Positions 24,918-33,084 of a stretch of DNA of 64,000 bases are shown here, in pieces; the first letter of the stretch is position 1; every line of letters starts with the position of its first letter. A program made the translations under genes and the position numbers. Origin of the DNA: Dokdonella_A sp937902695 (GTDB taxonomy: Bacteria > Pseudomonadota > Gammaproteobacteria > Xanthomonadales > Rhodanobacteraceae). The stretch lies in NCBI GenBank assembly GCA_048498135.1, contig JBEHYO010000002.1, positions 62,001 to 126,000 on the forward strand, read 5' to 3'. The notes under the pieces were generated by a model that worked only from the letters and a program-made list of their open reading frames with translations, was not told the origin of the DNA and did no database searches.

Positions 24918-25274
24918 GGCCGGATTCCCTCGACGCAATTGTTAGGGCGATGTTCGATGCCGATACCTGATCTTGAGACGGCCGTGAAGCGCGATCCGTC
25001 GCTGAAGGCGCCGTTCACGACAGCCAGCCGATGATCGCGACCTCAGCGGTTCCCTTATATGCGCGTTGTATACGCGCACTGTAGCGTCCGCTCCGTCATT
25101 GCGCGAAACGATGCGGGTCTTTCCCTCTCCCGCTCGCGGGAGAGGGTAGGGTGAGGGCCAGCTCGGTTCGACGTTTCCGACGGCCCTCACCCGCGGCTTC
25201 GGCGCGGCCTATCCCGCGCGGAGAGGCGAAAGCCGGGTGGAAGCGGAGGTCTCGACGTGATGAAATGCACGCCT
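24918..25274. other. Divergent intergenic region between DUF3016 gene and thiC riboswitch
   Basis: No gene is supported here. The region contains a 19-base palindrome at 25060-25078 (TGCGCGT, five-base loop, ACGCGCA) next to TTATAT, which could be a promoter/operator, and a family A repeat at 25119-25200. Transcription toward thiC must start upstream of 25275 to include the riboswitch. Confidence 0.5.
25119..25200. repeat. Inverted-repeat element, family A
   Basis: A palindromic unit CCCTCTCCCGCTCGCGGGAG with AGGGTAGGGTGAGGGC is followed about 25 bases later by a degraded opposite copy starting GGCCCTCACCCGCGGC. It lies just upstream of the TPP riboswitch. Confidence 0.85.
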
Positions 25275-25351
25275 GAAGCGGGGGTGCCCGAAAACGGGCT
25301 GAGAAACACCCTTCGAACCTGATCCGGCTGACACCGGCGTAGGGAAGCTTC
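25275..25351 (+). promoter_or_regulatory. TPP riboswitch (THI element) of thiC
   Basis: The segment has the conserved thi-box parts in order: GGGGTGCCCG, the CTGAGA pyrimidine-sensor core at 25299-25304, ACCCTTCGAACCTGATCCGG, and ACCGGCGTAGGGAAG. It lies about 100 bp before the thiC start. In this family TPP binding closes P1/P3 and shuts off translation or transcription, so thiC should be repressed by thiamine pyrophosphate. Confidence 0.97.
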
Positions 25352-25450
25352 GCGGCGCATCGCCGTGCGTCCTGAGCACTCTCCGCTTCGTGCGAATCCC
25401 TCGCAGCATCCGCGCACGCGGGTGTGTCACGAAACGCAGGATGCCATCCG

Positions 25451-27328
25451 ATGAATGCCGTTCCCGCCGCGCTGCTCCGCGAAGCCGCCGCGCTTTCCGC
25501 AACCGTCACCGCGCCGATACGCGGCTCGCGCAAGATCCACGTGCGAGGCAGCCGTGACGACATCGCCGTGCCGATGCGCGAGATCGCGCTCGACGATACG
25601 CCGTCGATGTTCGGCGCCGAGAAGAACGCGCCGTTCGTCGTCTACGACACGTCGGGGCCGTACACCGATCCCGTGTTTCGCGCTGACCTTGCATCGGGTC
25701 TGCCGGCGCTCCGCGCACGCTGGATCGCCGAGCGCAACGACACCGAGCAGCTCGCCGATTTCACCTCGCCCTTCACGCGCCGGCACGCGAACGCGCGCGA
25801 GCTCGCGGACGTGCGCTTTCCGTCGCTGCCGAAGCCGCGGCGCGCGAAGGCCGGCGCAAACGTTTCGCAGATGCACTACGCGCGGCGCGGCATCGTGACG
25901 CCCGAAATGGAGTTCGTCGCGATCCGCGAGAACCAGAAGCTCGATGCGATCCGCGAATCGCATTTGCTGAAGCAGCATCCGGGCCAGTCGTTCGGCGCAT
26001 CCTTGCCGAAGCTGATCACGCCCGAGTTCGTTCGTGACGAAGTCGCGCGCGGCCGCGCGATCATCCCGAACAACATCAACCATCCCGAATCCGAGCCGAT
26101 GGTCATCGGCCGCAACTTCCTCGTGAAGATCAACGCGAACATCGGCAATTCGGCCGTGACGAGCTCGATCGCCGAAGAGGTCGAGAAGATGGTCTGGGCG
26201 ATCCGCTGGGGCGCGGATACGGTCATGGATCTTTCGACCGGCAAGCACATCCACGAGACGCGCGAATGGATCCTGCGCAATTCGCCGGTGCCGATCGGCA
26301 CGGTGCCGATCTATCAGGCGCTGGAGAAAGTCGGCGGGGTCGCCGAGGACCTCACGTGGGAATTGTTCCGCGATACGCTGATCGAGCAGGCGGAGCAGGG
26401 CGTCGACTACTTCACGATCCACGCGGGCGTGCGCCTGCCGTTCGTGCCGCTGACGGCGAAGCGCGTTACCGGCATCGTCTCGCGCGGCGGCTCGATCATG
26501 GCGAAGTGGTGCCTCGCGCATCATCGCGAATCGTTCCTCTACGAGCGCTTCGAGGACATCTGCGAGATCATGAAGGCGTACGACGTCGCGTTCTCGCTCG
26601 GCGACGGTCTGCGGCCGGGCTCGATCGCGGACGCGAACGACGAGGCGCAATTCGCCGAGCTCGATACGCTCGGCGAGCTGACAGGGATCGCGTGGAAGCA
26701 CGACGTGCAGGTCATGATCGAGGGGCCGGGCCACGTGCCGATGCACCTGATCAAGGAGAACATGGAGCGCCAGCTCGAGAAGTGCGGCGAGGCGCCGTTC
26801 TATACGCTGGGCCCGCTGACGACCGACATCGCGCCGGGTTACGACCACATCACGAGCGCGATCGGCGCCGCGATGATCGGCTGGTTCGGCACGGCGATGC
26901 TCTGCTACGTGACGCCAAAGGAGCACCTCGGCCTTCCGGACAAGCAGGACGTGCGCGACGGCATCATCACCTACAAGATCGCCGCGCACGCCGCCGATCT
27001 CGGCAAGGGCCATCCCGGCGCGCAGGCGCGCGACAATGCGCTCTCGAAAGCACGTTTCGAGTTCCGCTGGGACGATCAGTTCCGGCTCGCGCTCGATCCG
27101 GAAAAGGCGAAGGAATTCCACGACGAGACGCTGCCGAAGGACGCGCACAAGACCGCGCATTTCTGCTCGATGTGCGGGCCCAGGTTCTGCTCGATGAAGA
27201 TCACGCAGGACGTGCGCGACTACGCGAAAACGCATGGCGTCGCGGAAACCGAGGCGATCGGCGAGGGCATGGCCGAGAAGGCGGCGGAGTTTCGTGCGCA
27301 GGGCAGCGAGGTGTACCGGCCTCAGTGA
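25451..27328 (+). CDS. thiC: Phosphomethylpyrimidine synthase ThiC
   Basis: 625-residue radical-SAM enzyme that converts aminoimidazole ribotide to HMP-phosphate, the pyrimidine half of thiamine. It has the long N-terminal domain of proteobacterial ThiC (FVVYDTSGPYTDP), the barrel motifs NANIGNSAV, MDLSTGKHIHETREWI, IHAGVR, GIVSRGGSIMAKW, SLGDGLRPGS and EGPGHVPMHLI, and the C-terminal C-x2-C-x4-C cluster motif FCSMCGPRFCSMK. The ATG at 25451 is preferred over an in-frame GTG at 25424. Expression is controlled by the riboswitch directly upstream. thiE is encoded at 48931-49587. Confidence 0.98.
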   Translation: MNAVPAALLREAAALSATVTAPIRGSRKIHVRGSRDDIAVPMREIALDDTPSMFGAEKNAPFVVYDTSGPYTDPVFRADLASGLPALRARWIAERNDTEQLADFTSPFTRRHANARELADVRFPSLPKPRRAKAGANVSQMHYARRGIVTPEMEFVAIRENQKLDAIRESHLLKQHPGQSFGASLPKLITPEFVRDEVARGRAIIPNNINHPESEPMVIGRNFLVKINANIGNSAVTSSIAEEVEKMVWAIRWGADTVMDLSTGKHIHETREWILRNSPVPIGTVPIYQALEKVGGVAEDLTWELFRDTLIEQAEQGVDYFTIHAGVRLPFVPLTAKRVTGIVSRGGSIMAKWCLAHHRESFLYERFEDICEIMKAYDVAFSLGDGLRPGSIADANDEAQFAELDTLGELTGIAWKHDVQVMIEGPGHVPMHLIKENMERQLEKCGEAPFYTLGPLTTDIAPGYDHITSAIGAAMIGWFGTAMLCYVTPKEHLGLPDKQDVRDGIITYKIAAHAADLGKGHPGAQARDNALSKARFEFRWDDQFRLALDPEKAKEFHDETLPKDAHKTAHFCSMCGPRFCSMKITQDVRDYAKTHGVAETEAIGEGMAEKAAEFRAQGSEVYRPQ

Positions 27329-27517
27329 ACGCGTCGTCCCCCTCTCCAGGAAGCGGGGGAGGCGAAAAGTGGCTCAGCGGGAGCGGCACACGCTGTAAAG
27401 TTGTAACCTCATTCACATTCAGGACTTAAGATCGTCGAGCTTCGCAGGCGCTGACCGCTTCGTGTCGCTGTGCCCTGCGGCGATCTCGCCAGACAACTCA
27501 CCTTTCCGGAGGCAGGC

Positions 27518-28111
27518 ATGGCTGCGAAAGACAAACCGTTCCTTTCCGATATCCAGACGATCCGCAGGCGCGCGCGGCAGCACATGGAGCGCGGCGCGGT
27601 CACCGATTCCTATTCGCTCGACCGCAACACCGTGCTGAAGCTGCTCAACGAGGCGCTCGCCACCGAGATCATCTGCGTGCTGCGCTACAAGGCGCACTAC
27701 TACCTCGCATCCGGCATCAACGCCAAGAGCGTCGCGGCCGAGTTCCTCGAGCACGCGAACGAGGAGCAGGGCCACGCCGACGAGATCGCCGAGCGCATCA
27801 CGCAGCTCGACGGCACGCCGAACTTCTCGCCCGAGGGCCTGTCGGACCGCAGCCACGCCGAGTTCGTCGTGCCCGAAGATCTCGCCGAGATGATCGAGGA
27901 GAACCTCATCGCCGAGCGCATCGCGATCGACAGCTATCGCGAGATCATCAACTACGTCGGCGACAAGGACACGACGACCAAGCGCATGCTCGAGGGCATC
28001 CTCGCGGTCGAGGAAGAACATGCCGAGGACATGAAGACGCTGATGGAAAACTTCGGCAAGAAGGGCGAGCCTGCGAAGCCCGAGCTCAGGCGCGACAAGA
28101 AGCGCAAGTGA
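27518..28111 (+). CDS. Ferritin-like di-iron protein (bacterioferritin-like)
   Basis: 197 residues; a four-helix ferritin-like core with two E-x-x-H repeats. Candidate di-iron ligands are E50 (NEALATEIICVLRY), E83 and H86 (NEEQGHADEIAERI), a Glu in EENLIAERIAIDSY, and E165 and H168 (EEEHAEDM). The order is that of bacterioferritin, but there is an N-terminal extension of about 30 residues and a lysine-rich C-terminal tail (KPELRRDKKRK). It probably oxidises and stores iron, or protects DNA or proteins from iron. The ATG at 27518 has GGAGG upstream. It is followed 57 bp later by the DUF2333 gene. Confidence 0.85.
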   Translation: MAAKDKPFLSDIQTIRRRARQHMERGAVTDSYSLDRNTVLKLLNEALATEIICVLRYKAHYYLASGINAKSVAAEFLEHANEEQGHADEIAERITQLDGTPNFSPEGLSDRSHAEFVVPEDLAEMIEENLIAERIAIDSYREIINYVGDKDTTTKRMLEGILAVEEEHAEDMKTLMENFGKKGEPAKPELRRDKKRK

Positions 28112-28168
28112 CCTTGGCGCGGACGCGGGCCGAAGGGCGCCCGCGTTCCGCCGAAACGGGGAGGCATC

Positions 28169-29185
28169 GTGGAAGCAACATCGGAAGCGCCGCGCTCGCG
28201 CGCCTGGCTCGTGAAAGGCGTCGGCGTTCTGGTCGCGATATACGTCGTCGTCATCCTCGCACTGATGTGGTGGTGGGATTACGAACCGCCGCACTTCGAC
28301 GTCGCGACCGCCGCGCAGGCGCGCGTTGCGGCGAAGAACCAGAAGCTCGTGGCGGGATCGGTGACGGTGTCGACCGTGATCGATTGCGCCCAGGCGCTGC
28401 TCGACAAGCGCGGCGGCTACCTCAGCAACGACAAGTTCCCGCCCGGCGTGCTGATGGACAACGTGCCCAACTGGGAGTTCGGCGTGATCGTCGCGACGCG
28501 CGATCTCTCGGATGCGCTGCGCAACGAGTTCAGCCGCTCGCAGACGCAGTCGACCGAGGACAGCGATCTGAAGGAAGCGGCGCCGCTCTTCAATTCGCCG
28601 AACGATCGCTGGCTCCTGCCGGCATCCGAGCGCCAGTACCGCAAGGCGATCGGCTTCATGGACAGCTACCTCACGCGCCTCGCCGACAACAACCTGCAGG
28701 ACGCGCAGTTCTTCGCGCGCGCGGACAATCTCTCGGATTACCTGCAGACCGTCTCGACCCGGCTCGGATCGCTCTCGCAGCGCCTTTCGGCGAGCGTCGG
28801 CCAGGAACGCATCGACACCGATCTCGCCGGCGATCCGAACGCGCAGCAGTCGACGCCGTCGACGAGCCCGCGCATCGTCAAGACGCCATGGTCCCAGATC
28901 GACGACAACTTCTACGAGGCCCGCGGCTACACGTGGGCGTTGCGCGAACAGCTCGAGGCGATCCGCATCGATTTCGGCCCGGTGCTGCGCGACAAGAATG
29001 CGATGGTGAGCCTCGATCAGGTGATCCGCGAATTGCACGAGTCGCAGAATCCGCTCGGGAGTCCGATCGTCCTCAACGGCACGCCGTTCGGGTTTTTCGC
29101 CAATCATTCGCTGGTGATGGCGAATTACATCTCGCGCGCGAACGCGGCGGTCATCGACTTGCGCGAGCTGCTGCGGCGTGGCTAG
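28169..29185 (+). CDS. DUF2333 family inner-membrane protein
   Basis: 338 residues with a GTG start. One transmembrane helix near the N-terminus (GVGVLVAIYVVVILALMWWW) followed by the conserved WDYEPPHFDV and a large periplasmic domain with GGYLSNDKFPPGVLMDNVPN, WEFGVIVATRDLSDALRNEF and LLPASERQYRKAIGFMDSYL. These match DUF2333, a proteobacterial family of unknown function. It lies on the same strand as the ferritin-like gene and may be co-transcribed. A family B repeat follows its stop at once. Confidence 0.85.
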   Translation: MEATSEAPRSRAWLVKGVGVLVAIYVVVILALMWWWDYEPPHFDVATAAQARVAAKNQKLVAGSVTVSTVIDCAQALLDKRGGYLSNDKFPPGVLMDNVPNWEFGVIVATRDLSDALRNEFSRSQTQSTEDSDLKEAAPLFNSPNDRWLLPASERQYRKAIGFMDSYLTRLADNNLQDAQFFARADNLSDYLQTVSTRLGSLSQRLSASVGQERIDTDLAGDPNAQQSTPSTSPRIVKTPWSQIDDNFYEARGYTWALREQLEAIRIDFGPVLRDKNAMVSLDQVIRELHESQNPLGSPIVLNGTPFGFFANHSLVMANYISRANAAVIDLRELLRRG

Positions 29186-29189
29186 GCAC

Positions 29190-29274
29190 GTCGTCCCCGC
29201 GAAAGCGGGGACCCAGCTCCTTCGACGGCTGGAGCAAAGGCACTAGGTTCCCGCTTTCGCGGGAACGACGAGTA
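29190..29274. repeat. Inverted-repeat element, family B
   Basis: GTCCCCGCGAAAGCGGGGAC at the left and GTTCCCGCTTTCGCGGGAAC at the right, inverted around a 40-base spacer. Same layout as the element at 11656-11740. Confidence 0.88.
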
Positions 29275-29294
29275 GTGGCGCAACCCGCGTCGCG

Positions 29295-30986
29295 ATGCGA
29301 AAGTATCAACATCAACGGCTTCGCCTCTTCGACGTGACTGCATCGTCTTCCGCCGCGCCGGCTCTGCCGTGGCGCGTACTCGTCGAGCACCCGCTGTTTC
29401 TCGGCGTGCTGCTGCTCGTGCCGCTCGTTTTCCTGCTGCCGCCGCTGCCGATCGACGAGACGCGCTACCTCGCGGTGGCGTGGGAAATGCGCAGCACCGG
29501 CGAGTTCCTCGTGCCGCACCTCAACGGCGCGCTCTATTCGCAGAAGCCGCCGCTCCTGTTCTGGCTGATCAACGCGGGCTGGCTCGTGACCGGCGTGCAC
29601 GCATGGACGGCGCGCGCGATGACGCTGCTTTGCTCGATCGCGAGCCTCGTCCTGCTGGCGCGGCTGGTCGAGCGCGTCACCGGGTCCGCGCGCGCGGCGC
29701 GCACGTCGAGCGTGATGCTGTTCGGCATGCTGTACTTTGCCGCGTTCGCGAACGCGATCATGTTCGACGTGCTGCTGACGACCTGCGCGCTGCTCGCGCT
29801 GCACGGCATCGTCGATCTCGTCGAGGACCGCGGCGGCCGCGGCATCGTGCTGCTTGGGCTCGGCATCGGCCTCGGCGTGCTGTCGAAAGGCCCGGTCCTG
29901 CTGCTCGACGTCGGCTTCGCGGCCGTGCTGGCGCCCTGGTGGAACCGCGGCGTGCCGCGCGGCGCGGGGCGCTATTTCAGTCTGCTCGTGGTCGCGCTGC
30001 TGCTCGGCGCGGCGATCGCGCTCGCGTGGGCGATTCCCGCGGCGCTCCACGGGGGTCCGGACTATGCGCACGCGATCTTCCTCAGCCAGACCGTCGATCG
30101 CATTCGCGGCATCAAGACCGGAACCCACGCGCAGCCGGTATGGTGGTATCTGGCGTGGCTGCCGGTGATGATCCTGCCCTGGCCGATCGTGCTGCGCGGG
30201 CGTTGGGAGGCGATTCGCAACGCGTTGCGCGAGCGCGGTGCGCGGCTTGCGCTCGCGTGGGTGCTGCCGGCGCTGATCGTGTTCTCGCTGATCGGCGGCA
30301 AACAGGCGCACTACCTGCTGCCGCTGCTGCCGGGTGTCGCGTTGCTGCTCGCGACCGCGCTCGACGATTCGGCCTTGAGCGTCCGGACCGGGCTTGCGGC
30401 CGCGGCGCTCCTCGTGCTCGGGGTCGCCTTCGCGTGGTTGCCGCAGATTGCGGCGGCGCGGCCCGAGCTCGCATTCGTCGCCGACACGTTGCCGTGGTGG
30501 GGCGCCGGCATCGGAGTGATCGGCCTCGTGCTGCTGCTCGCTGCGCGGCGCATTCGCGAGCCGTTCTGGCCGGCGATCGCGACGCTTGCGGTCGTGCTGT
30601 TGTTCAAGCTCGCAGTGATCCAGGCGGCCGGTTCGCGCTACGACGTGCGTTCGGTCGCATCGCAAGTGAAGGCGGCGCAGGATCGTGGCCAGCCGATCGC
30701 GCACCTCGGCTGGCATCACGGCGTGTATGAGTTCGCGGGCCGACTGACCGAACCGCTGACGGTGTTGACGCTCGACGAGCTTCCGGCGTGGGTCGCCGAG
30801 CATCCCGACGGGCTCGTGATCAGCTGGTATCGACGTTTCCGCTTTCGCGCGGACCCGCTCTATTCGCAGCCGTTTCGCGGCGCCGAGGTATCGATCTGGA
30901 ACGCGCGCGAGGCGCTCGCGTCAGGCGTCGATCCGAACGCGAGCCACGCGCGCGACGACAGCGACGATACGAACGACGACGATTAG
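29295..30986 (+). CDS. GT83/ArnT-like glycosyltransferase, integral membrane
   Basis: 563 residues. The first periplasmic loop holds the GT-C motif PPLPIDETRYLAVAWEM, with the acidic residue expected for a polyprenyl-phosphate-sugar transferase, then VPHLNGALYSQKPPLLFWL. About 11-12 transmembrane helices follow and the C-terminal region is a small soluble domain. The layout matches ArnT (lipid A aminoarabinose transferase) and related PMT_2 proteins. Its substrate is not readable, and no arn genes are nearby. The ATG at 29295 lacks a clear ribosome site; a GTG at 29334 is another possible start. Confidence 0.82.
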   Translation: MRKYQHQRLRLFDVTASSSAAPALPWRVLVEHPLFLGVLLLVPLVFLLPPLPIDETRYLAVAWEMRSTGEFLVPHLNGALYSQKPPLLFWLINAGWLVTGVHAWTARAMTLLCSIASLVLLARLVERVTGSARAARTSSVMLFGMLYFAAFANAIMFDVLLTTCALLALHGIVDLVEDRGGRGIVLLGLGIGLGVLSKGPVLLLDVGFAAVLAPWWNRGVPRGAGRYFSLLVVALLLGAAIALAWAIPAALHGGPDYAHAIFLSQTVDRIRGIKTGTHAQPVWWYLAWLPVMILPWPIVLRGRWEAIRNALRERGARLALAWVLPALIVFSLIGGKQAHYLLPLLPGVALLLATALDDSALSVRTGLAAAALLVLGVAFAWLPQIAAARPELAFVADTLPWWGAGIGVIGLVLLLAARRIREPFWPAIATLAVVLLFKLAVIQAAGSRYDVRSVASQVKAAQDRGQPIAHLGWHHGVYEFAGRLTEPLTVLTLDELPAWVAEHPDGLVISWYRRFRFRADPLYSQPFRGAEVSIWNAREALASGVDPNASHARDDSDDTNDDD

Positions 30987-30989
30987 AGG

Positions 30990-31092
30990 TTCGCCTCTCC
31001 CGCTTGCGGGACGCCGGCGGGTGCGGTTTGGAACGCGGCGGCGAACCCACATGCCCTCACCCCAGCCCTCTCCCGCGAGCGGGAGAGGGGGT
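30990..31092. repeat. Inverted-repeat element, family A
   Basis: Facing palindromic units (CGCCTCTCCCGCTTGCGGGA and CCCTCTCCCGCGAGCGGGAG) with the usual GCCCTCACCCCAGC between them. It lies between the convergent transferase and ppa genes, where it could act as a bidirectional end of transcription. Confidence 0.88.
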
Positions 31093-31105
31093 AAAGAACG
31101 AGCGC

Positions 31106-31654
31106 TCAGAACGCGGGCTTTTCGGGCGCCGCGGCGTAGCGCTCGACACCGGCGCGGATTTCCTGCTTGGCCTCTTCCGCGCCGCGCCAGCCTTCGATCT
31201 TGACCCACTTGCCCTTCTCGAGATCCTTGTAGTGCGCGAAGAAGTGCGCGATCCGGTCGAGTGTGAGCTCAGGCAGGTCGCGCACCGATTCGATCTCGCG
31301 ATAGGCCGGAAACACTTTCGAGATCGGCACCGCGACGAGCTTCATGTCTTCGCCGGCTTCGTCGGTCATGTTGAGCATGCCGACCGGTCGGCAGCGGATC
31401 ACGGCGCCCGGAATGAGCGGCACCGGCATGATCACGAGCACGTCGAGCGGGTCGCCGTCGCCGCCGAGCGTGCGCGGCACGTAGCCGTAATTGCATGGAT
31501 AACGCATCGGCGTCGTCAGCACGCGGTCGACGAAGATCGCGCCGGTCGCCTTGTCGACCTCGTACTTCACCGGCTCCTCGTTCATCGGGATCTCGATGAC
31601 GACGTTGATCTCGTTGGGCACGTCGCGGCCGGCGGGAACGCGCTCGAGGGCCAT
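31106..31654 (-). CDS. ppa: Inorganic pyrophosphatase, family I
   Basis: 182 residues, the usual size for the hexameric bacterial enzyme, which hydrolyses PPi to phosphate in the cytosol using Mg2+. Landmarks: INVVIEIPMNEEPVKYEVDK, the signature GDGDPLDVLVIM with its three Asp, and the C-terminal FFAHYKDLEKGKWVKIEGW. A membrane H+-PPase and a PPi-dependent phosphofructokinase are encoded 4-7 kb away on the same strand, so three PPi-consuming enzymes are clustered here. Confidence 0.97.
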   Translation of the reverse strand: MALERVPAGRDVPNEINVVIEIPMNEEPVKYEVDKATGAIFVDRVLTTPMRYPCNYGYVPRTLGGDGDPLDVLVIMPVPLIPGAVIRCRPVGMLNMTDEAGEDMKLVAVPISKVFPAYREIESVRDLPELTLDRIAHFFAHYKDLEKGKWVKIEGWRGAEEAKQEIRAGVERYAAAPEKPAF

Positions 31655-31791
31655 GGGTCGCTGCTCCTGAAAATCGGACGAATCGGCGCGCGGCGGAGCC
31701 GTGCGCTTCGGGGGCGCGAAGGATAGTGCAAGTCGTGCTGCTTTGCAGCAGGAGCGTCATCGCCGCCGTCGTGCGACGGCGGCGCGAATGG

Positions 31792-33084
31792 TCAGGACTT
31801 CAACTCGGCCTTGAGCTTCTCGACCTCTTCCGGAAACCACTTGCCGGTCTGTTCGAGCGCGTCGGCGACGACTTGCTTTGCGTCTTCCTCGCGATGCAGC
31901 GCCTTCAGCGCCTTGACGCGAAACGTCGCGACGACGAGCCGGTTCTCGCCATACGCCTTGTCGGCCGCCTTTTCGAGCAGCGGCAGCGCTTGCGCGTGCT
32001 TGCCGCGCTCGACGAGGCTGCGGCCCCAGCGATACGGATAGACGTAATCGTCGGGATACGCCGCAATCAGTTTCGGATAGAGCGTATCGAGCTCCCCGGT
32101 GCGCTTGGCGCGCACGAGATAGACGCGCAGATTGTCCGCGGCGTTGCGGTCCTTCTTGTAGTCGTCGGCGAGATACTTGCGCGTCGCGTCGATCGCGCGA
32201 TCGAGCACGGCTTTCTCGGCCTTCGTATCGCCGATCGCCTCGTCGACGTCGGCCGTCGTGATGACGGTGCTGCGCTGATCGGCGCACGTCGGCTTCGCGA
32301 CGAACACGCTCTTGTCGAGCAGCGTCTCGAGCGCGGGCTTCTGTGCCGCGAGCATCGTCTTCCGCTCGGCGTCCGGCATCTTCTCGCTCGCTTCGAGCAG
32401 GGTGTCGACGACGTACGGGCGCTCGCAGCCGAGATCGCCGGCGAGTGCGCGCTTTGCCGCCGCGACTGCGGCCGCATCGTCCTTCGCCTTCATCGCGCGC
32501 GCGAGCTCGAGACGATCGCGCCAGAGCGTGACAGTCGTGTTCTTTGCGTTCTTCGTGCGAACGCTTTCGGGCAGGCTCGCATACCAGTCGAGCCCGCCTT
32601 GGCCGTCCTTGCGCGCTTCGTACGACGCCAGCACGGTCTCGATCGCATCGGTGGAGCCCTTCGCTGCGCTCGACTTCAGCTCATCGAGCGTGCGGCTGCC
32701 GGCAAGGATCTTCCCGACGGCCGGATAGAACTTCTCGCGCGGCTGCTCGGCGAGGATGCGGCCAAGCTCATCGCCGTTCTCGTTCAGCACGATATACGCC
32801 GGCAGCGCCTTCACCTGGAGCTTCTTCATCCACGCCGCGCCATCGGGCGAATCGGCGTCCACTTCGGCGACGACCGTGCGCGATTCGAGCTTCTCCCACT
32901 CCGGCCCGTTCAGCACGTGCGTCATCATGAAATAGCACGAGTAGCACCACGGCGCGCCGAAATCGAGGAACACCGGCTGGTGCGTCTTCTTCGCCCGGGC
33001 GATTGCATCGTCGACGGTCTTGGGCGATTCGGCGAATGCCGCGGTCGACAGCGCGAGCGCGAGGAGTGTCAGCGGAAGTCTCAT
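31792..33084 (-). CDS. Exported thioredoxin-fold protein with helical C-terminal region
   Basis: 430 residues. A signal peptide (PLTLLALALSTAAFA) is followed by a thioredoxin-like domain with active-site GAPWCYSCYFM (C-Y-S-C) and the cis-Pro region KALPAYIVLNENGDELGRIL. The rest (about residues 140-430) is helical and TPR-like, with ALPLLEKAADKAYGENRLVV near the end. It resembles DsbD-gamma/thioredoxin-like periplasmic proteins but has no membrane domain. The start overlaps the upstream prolyl oligopeptidase stop by ATGA, so the two are co-translated. It probably works in disulfide handling or protein quality control in the periplasm. Confidence 0.85.
   Translation of the reverse strand: MRLPLTLLALALSTAAFAESPKTVDDAIARAKKTHQPVFLDFGAPWCYSCYFMMTHVLNGPEWEKLESRTVVAEVDADSPDGAAWMKKLQVKALPAYIVLNENGDELGRILAEQPREKFYPAVGKILAGSRTLDELKSSAAKGSTDAIETVLASYEARKDGQGGLDWYASLPESVRTKNAKNTTVTLWRDRLELARAMKAKDDAAAVAAAKRALAGDLGCERPYVVDTLLEASEKMPDAERKTMLAAQKPALETLLDKSVFVAKPTCADQRSTVITTADVDEAIGDTKAEKAVLDRAIDATRKYLADDYKKDRNAADNLRVYLVRAKRTGELDTLYPKLIAAYPDDYVYPYRWGRSLVERGKHAQALPLLEKAADKAYGENRLVVATFRVKALKALHREEDAKQVVADALEQTGKWFPEEVEKLKAELKS

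Noticed and set aside
27331..27364. Possible terminator or family A repeat just after thiC
   Set aside because: Only a weak, mismatched CCCCCTCTCC/GGGGGAGG pairing without a T-run; too degraded to call.
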